Source: Orientallactaga sibirica (taxonomy: Eukaryota; Chordata; Mammalia; Rodentia; Dipodidae). From it: a DNA stretch of 64,000 nt. A program made the translations under genes and the position numbers. Below are positions 59,005 to 64,000 of this stretch, one piece after another. The first letter of the stretch is position 1. The number at the start of each line of letters is the position of its first letter. Below the pieces are notes generated by a model that saw nothing but the letters and a program-made list of their open reading frames with translations, had not been told where the DNA came from and made no database searches. The stretch spans positions 4,549,001-4,613,000 of the forward strand of contig JAEOAD010001365.1 in the NCBI GenBank assembly GCA_036365145.1. Direction: 5' to 3'.

Positions 59005-59405
59005 GGGCTGGAGAGATGGCTTAGTGGTTAAGGCGTTTGCCTGAAAACCAAAAAGCCAAAGGGACAGAGGAGCACTCAGCACGGAAACATCTCCACCACA
59101 CCTTCCGAGGCTCGGGGTCCACTGCGGAAGAGAGGGTGGAAAGAATGTAAGAGCCAAAGGAAGGGTAGGACTCCTTACAATGTGCTCCTCCAGACACAAA
59201 ACGGCCTCGCAGTGCCTGACACTACCTACACAAGACAATCATAATAGGAGGAAAGATCATGACATCAAACTGAAAAGAGATTTGATTGAGAGGGGGAGGG
59301 GATATGATGGAGAGTGGAGTTTCAAAGGGGAAAGTGGGGGGGGAGGGAAGCACCATGGGATATTGTCTACAATTGTGGAAGTTGTCAATAACAAAAAAAA
59401 AGAAT
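59005..59405 (+). mobile_element. SINE head fused to an L1 3' end
   Basis: GGGCTGGAGAGATGGCTTAG and the next ~30 SINE bases run straight into L1 3' sequence (about 59060), which continues GGAAGAGAGGGTGGAAAGAA to the tail GTTGTCAATAACAAAAAAAA. Confidence 0.85.
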
Positions 59406-59809
59406 ATAAAAGAAGCATCAAGACATCGTCCTTTCCCACCTTCCCAGTGAGAAGAATAAGCCTTGCGGGTGGAGCCTAGGAGCTGGAAAAGAGGGGTGCT
59501 CACCAAAAGTCTCGTGAGCACCAGGCTGCTCATCCTGGGTCCAAGGCTGAATCCACAAGTCAGGCCTGGGCACAGGGTCAGGAAGGGGCGGGGCCAAACT
59601 CCACAGTCACCTGAGTGACAGCAGAGGAACGGGAGATGTTAAGCCACCGCTGCCATTTGTTTTATCTCTGTTTGGTGGACAGGAATTAAGATCCATATTT
59701 CTCCTATGGGCCTTCCTGTCTAGCTGCCTCTCCCCATTGTTACTGACCTGGGGTATTAGGGGTTCAGGAAAGTCACTGAACCCCAAACCCTAGGTTCGTG
59801 TCTACTTTT

Positions 59810-59935
59810 TTTTTGGTTTTGCAAGGTAGGGTCTCACTCTGGTCCAGGCTGACCTGGAATTAACTTTGTAGTCTCAGGGTGGCCTCGAACTCTTGTCATC
59901 CTGAACCCCAAACCCTAGTGCTGGGATTGTCTCTA
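59810..59935 (-). mobile_element. B1 SINE, rearranged
   Basis: TTTGCAAGGTAGGGTCTCAC to CTCGAACTCTTGTCATC, then a copy of the flank CTGAACCCCAAACCCTAG replaces the middle, and GTGCTGGGATTGTCTC closes it. Confidence 0.75.
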
Positions 59936-60744
59936 CTTTTAACAAAAGAATGGAATAAAGTAAGCTGTAGAAGGGTAATTCTTGAATTATTATATTCATT
60001 GAGGAAGCAAGGGAAGGAAAATGAATATACTCACATGGTCTGAGAGCCCGCATGGTGGACCTGGGAAACCATAAAAAGAGAATTAGGGAAGAAAAGATAG
60101 TACAAAGAACTCCTGCCATGTGGAGGGCAGGAGGGGCAAAGAGCCTATGTGGGAGGGAGGGGTGTGGGGGGACGTGTTCCTCAGCCCAGCCAGGCCGAGA
60201 TCGGGGAAACTCATCAGAACTTGATGGTTCACGAGTGGTCGGGCAGCCCAGAGAGAGGTTGTCTCCCCTAGTGAAAAGTATTTATAACCTTAGGGTGGTG
60301 GGCCCTACCTTCTAGCTTAGGTGAGCCAGAGAGACAACCAGTGGGTCTCAGGAAGAGGCTAGCTAGCCATGCTACCAAGTTCTGGGGGCTGAACTTCACC
60401 AACCACAATGCCAGGATTAGGAGGAAAGGGGGCACTCCTCCCAGGAGGAGCCCAGGTTGTTTGTGGAAAAACAGATCCCCTTTAGGCAAGAGATAAGGAG
60501 TCAGATCATCCCGTGATCTCTAGCAAGTGCAGGTGGCAGAGGGCAGACATTTCTGCCTTTTCTTTCAGGGTCCAGTCACTTTATCTGCCTAAGGAAGCTA
60601 CCTGACTCCCTCTCACGACCTGACTCCCTCTCAGGGTCTCTGGCAGAGACAAGCTGTCAATATCTTGCTTTCTGTCAGCCAGATAGATCTTATTTCATAG
60701 ATGTGAGCAGGCTTCTGGTCTGAGTCCAAGATGCAGGGGGAGCC

Positions 60745-60902
60745 AGGCGTGGTGGCGCACGCCTCTCATCCCAGCACTCAGGAGGCAGAGGTAGGAGGAT
60801 CACCGTGAGTTCGAAGCCACCCTGAGACTACATATGAATTCCAGGTCAGCCTGAGCTAGAGTGAGACCCTACCTCGAAAAACAAAACACAAACAAAAAAC
60901 CA
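60745..60902 (+). mobile_element. B1 SINE
   Basis: GAGCCAGGCGTGGTGGCGCA to AAAACACAAAC; CCAAGATGCAGGGGG on both sides (60727 and 60900). Confidence 0.95.
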
Positions 60903-60959
60903 AGATGCAGGGGGGAAGACCCCCAGCATTGAGCAGAGTCCTCAAACCTCAGGGCAATT

Positions 60960-61260
60960 AAGAAAAAAAAAAAAGCCCAGGGGCAAAAGAAACCAGCACA
61001 GTTTGCCTGCTGTGAACACTTCCATGGTGACTAACTGAAGACAAAGCCATATTTATTGTTTTGATAAGACTCAAATGCTTACTTTAAAGACCGTTGTTGT
61101 CATGGTAACAGAAGATCAATGTTTTCATCAGACACCAGTTGCTTAAAGTCAAGAGAACAATCTTTTTTTTTTCTGTGGTGACAAAACCCAGTGGAGAGGC
61201 TGGGACTGGGACCACCAGTATGAACAACAAACAGTCATTCACTGGCTTTAAAACTACTTC
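60960..61260. other. Repeat-poor intergenic island with an X-box
   Basis: No repeats besides short A and T runs. It contains the RFX-type palindrome at 61096-61109. Confidence 0.4.
61096..61109. promoter_or_regulatory. RFX X-box motif
   Basis: GTTGTCATGGTAAC is a near-perfect 14-bp X-box (two inverted GTTRYC half sites with no spacer). Confidence 0.5.
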
Positions 61261-61262
61261 AG

Positions 61263-61635
61263 AGGCTGGAGAGATGGCTCACCCACACTCCAGACACATG
61301 CGCCACTTTGTGTATCTGGCTTATGTGGGCACTGGGGAATCGAACCTGGTTCTTAGGCTTCACAGGCAAGTGCCGTAACTGGTAAGCCATCTCTCCATCC
61401 CTACATCTTTTTAAAAAATAAAGTATATTCATTTATTGGAGAGAGAGAGAGTGAGAGAGAAAGAGGCACATATGCAAAGAGAATATGCATGCCAGGGACT
61501 CTAGCCACTGCAAACGAACTCCAGGCAAATGTGCCACCCTGTGCATCTGGCTTTATGTGGATATTGGGGAATCGAACCTGGGTCCTTTGCCTTTACAGGC
61601 AAATGTCTTAACCACTAAACCATCTCTCCAGCCCT
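61263..61635 (-). mobile_element. Fold-back SINE chimera then a full tRNA-derived SINE
   Basis: 61263-61281 is a plus-strand SINE head (GGCTGGAGAGATGGCTC) joined to a minus-strand SINE part (61282-61401). The next copy (61425-61635) is a complete minus-strand SINE. Confidence 0.85.
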
Positions 61636-61929
61636 GTTCTCCATCTTTTAATGGGTCATTGCAACAAGTTGAGTTAGAGACCCATGGAACCTTGTGGCAT
61701 GAGCATCGTCACCATAATTGCTGAAGCTAAGAAATTGTCCCAAGAAGAAAATGTTCAGTTCTACAGCCATAAGACATATTCATGACAATAACATAATAAG
61801 ATTAGAAATCAAGTGTAAGAGGTAAATCTAAAAATCAGAACCTGGAAGTGAAGACTTTTAAATAACCCTTATGTCAAGGAAGAAACGGGGCTTCTTTTTG
61901 GCTATGGGAACACAGGAAACACCCAATCT

Positions 61930-62260
61930 TACAACATTCACTCTGTAGTCTCAGGGTGGCCTTGAACTCATGGTGATCCTCCTACCTCTGCCTCCCACAT
62001 GCTGGGATTAAAGGCGTGTGCCACCACCCTGGGCTTCCCTTCAGTTTTTAAAAAAATATTATTTATTTATTTATTTATGAAAGAGAAAGAGAGAGAGAGA
62101 GAATGGGCATTCCAGGGCCTCTTGCCATTGCAAACAAACTCCAGACACATGTGCTACTTTGTGTATTTATCTGGCTTTACATGGGTGCTGGGGAATTGAA
62201 CCTGGGCCATTAGGTTTTGCAAGCAAATGTCTTTAGCCGCTGATCCATCTCCCCAGCCCC
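61930..62260 (-). mobile_element. B1 fragment and tRNA-derived SINE
   Basis: 61938-62035 is the 3' two thirds of a B1; 62055-62260 is a full minus-strand tRNA-derived SINE. Confidence 0.88.
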
Positions 62261-62744
62261 ACCTCTCAGTTTTGACTATAGCTAGCTTGCAATTCCAGGG
62301 CCCAGGACGGCCTCCTCATGTACGCCGAGTCTTGGTGCTGGCTGTCGGGTGGGCCTTCGCTGTCATCTCATCTCATGACCTCGGAGTCGGCACCAGTCAC
62401 ATGTCAGCATGCACATTCCAACAAGGCTTCCTGTGGGTGAGCCTGTGTCTGCCTCATTCTGTCAGCCAAAGGGATACCTAGGCCAGCTTTGATGATGAAG
62501 AAGCCCCCACTGCTTGGTGGGACCGGTCACAAAGCCACATGACAAAGGCGCGTGGACTCGGAGAGGCCTGGTCCACCATTCACCTTCCTGTGTCAGGGTA
62601 CCTCCAAACCTGAGGGTAGTTGCTGCAGACAAGATCCAGTGGGCTCAGACCTCGGGCGGTTTTGCTACTTTCTCAGCTCAGCCGGGAACTCATCAGGGAA
62701 GACACAAACACAGTGACACCTGTGTGGCACCTGGCTAGGTGAAA

Positions 62745-63335
62745 GCAGACAGTGGGGAACATCGCTCTCCCCTTTTCACCTGTGTATGCTCACCTTGCAC
62801 ATAGTCAAAAGCTTTGGAAAAAGGTAGTTAAAGGATTGAGGAAAAATTCTCTTCCAGATTTTCCGTTCTACTTAATTTTAACAAATAGAATATATATATC
62901 AACTAATGAATATTTCAGTCTTTCACATGTGAACCAAAAAATGTAATTATGGATTTGACTCCACCAGCATCGGCTGCCTGTGGTAGTCAGTGATCACAGA
63001 TCGCATTAAATGAAAGGTGAACCCCATTACGGTATCAGGAAAATGGAGCTTAATAAGTTTTGTAATTATGGGGCAAATCTATGCAAATTGCAATTTTTAT
63101 TAGGCAATTTTCCATCTTCATCTAGCCTCTAATAGTCCATTAGACGCGTGGCAGTTCAATGCTTTGATTAAAGAAGTTCTTTGACTTTTCTGTTTTGTTC
63201 GTTGTAACGAAGAAATTGAATTTGGGGATAGAATCGTCACAAGCTTGATTTTCTTATCTTTTTCAATCTTCTTACAAATAAGATTTGAATCTTATGTTAG
63301 CTATTAAGCTAAAACTCTATAAATCCAATTTATGC
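62745..63335. other. Repeat-free AT-rich island, candidate conserved element
   Basis: About 0.6 kb without any repeat in a repeat-dense region. It contains an octamer-like CTATGCAAAT followed by TTGCAAT, several TAAT homeodomain cores and few CpGs. Confidence 0.35.
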
Positions 63336-63339
63336 CCTT

Positions 63340-63490
63340 TTTTTTTTTTTTTGAGGTAAGGTCTCACGCTGGTCCAGGCTGACCTGGAATTAACTACATA
63401 GTCTCAGGGTGCCCTCGAACTCACAGCAATCCTCGTACCTCTGCCTCCCAAGTGCTGGGATTAAAGGCGTGCACCACCACGCCCAGCTTA
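63340..63490 (-). mobile_element. B1 SINE
   Basis: T16 tail, GAGGTAAGGTCTCACGCTGG to CACCACGCCCAGCT; TTTATGCCC and TTATGTCC flank it. Confidence 0.92.
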
Positions 63491-63634
63491 TGTCCATTTT
63501 TAATATAAATCAAGAACTCAAGAGAATTTTGTGTCCTCCCGCCAATCTCACAACCAAGGTCTTCTTGTCCATTTAATGTGCCATGTGGGGATGTCAGCCA
63601 AAAGGAAAGAGCTTCTATTTTTTTCAAATTTAAA

Positions 63635-63670
63635 AACATTTTTACTTATTTATTTGCAAGTAGAGAGATA

Positions 63671-63713
<43 letters not shown>

Positions 63714-63860
63714 TGAGCACATAAAGGCCTCCAGCTGCAGCGAATGAACTTCAGATGCATGTGCAACTCCATCTGGATTTATGTGGGTCCTGGGGAATTG
63801 AACCTGGGTCGTTATGCTTTGCAGGCAAGCACCTTAACCATTAAACCATCTCCTCAGCTC
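63635..63860 (-). mobile_element. tRNA-derived SINE with (AC)n
   Basis: TTACTTATTTATTTGCAAGT, an (AC)~18 run (63672-63710) in place of the GA run, body and head TAAACCATCTCCTCAGCTC. Confidence 0.88.
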
Positions 63861-63869
63861 CAAATTTTA

Positions 63870-64000
63870 ATTTTGTTTTGTTTTGTTTTTTGGTTTTTCA
63901 AGGTAGGGTTTCACTCTAGCCCAAGCTAACCTGGAATTCACTATGTATTCTCAGGCTGACCTCGAACTCATGGCAATCCTCCCACCTCTGCCTTCCAAGT
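63870..64000 (-). mobile_element. B1 SINE cut by the window end
   Basis: (TTTTG)n tail and GGTAGGGTTTCACTCTAGCC to CTGCCTTCCAAGT at the last base. Confidence 0.9.

Noticed and set aside
43600..64000. DPY19L3 exons (the next gene expected beyond PDCD5)
   Set aside because: No reading frame on the minus strand resembles it; in other mammals the gap is large, so the gene probably lies beyond the right end.

Overview
This is nuclear DNA of a mammal, almost certainly a rodent. Genes have GT-AG introns. There are dozens of 7SL-derived B1 SINEs, many copies of a tRNA-derived SINE whose head resembles B2 but whose body ends in a CT-rich stretch and a CAAATAAATAAA tail, ID-type SINEs, MaLR-like solo LTRs and L1 3' ends. 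The long B2-like SINE is not the mouse/rat B2. I infer a non-murid muroid-related rodent, with jerboas and their relatives (Dipodoidea) as the best guess; this is an inference from repeats only.

Two genes are present, converging tail to tail. Positions 1297-34734 (+) hold 26 coding exons of ANKRD27 (VARP), from about residue 72 of the known protein to the stop codon; the first ~71 codons lie to the left of the window. The exons encode the end of the N-terminal region, the VPS9 Rab-GEF domain, ankyrin block 1, a serine-rich linker, ankyrin block 2 and the C-terminal tail, with two Cys-His-Pro-Leu-Cys zinc motifs that bind retromer VPS29. All exons join in frame (981 codons plus stop). The 3' UTR runs to about 35740. 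PDCD5 lies on the minus strand, 43265 to 38030 (CDS) with its poly(A) signal at 37927-37932; its six exons give an intact 125-residue protein. Its first exon sits in a CpG island with a perfect NRF1 site and an inverted CCAAT box. The ANKRD27-PDCD5 neighbourhood agrees with the conserved mammalian order.

From about 43.6 kb to the right end I find no gene. It is intergenic DNA packed with SINEs, two long L1 3' ends, LTR-like pieces and a few repeat-poor islands that could be regulatory (notably 57.26-57.85 kb, 60.9-61.2 kb and 62.75-63.33 kb).

The most unusual structure is inside ANKRD27 introns: three tandem arrays (10.8-12.5, 13.26-13.94 and 21.86-22.51 kb) of a ~52-bp unit that looks like the 5' half of an ID SINE, together nearly 60 units, each keeping a Pol III A-box and many a KLF-type GGGCGTGGC motif. 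Arrays 1 and 2 are inverted relative to each other within one intron, and arrays 2 and 3 are inverted across five in-frame exons. A second striking site (56.63-57.26 kb) shows the same ~14-bp target sequence four times, separating three successive retrotransposon insertions. I saw no evidence for a novel protein-coding system.
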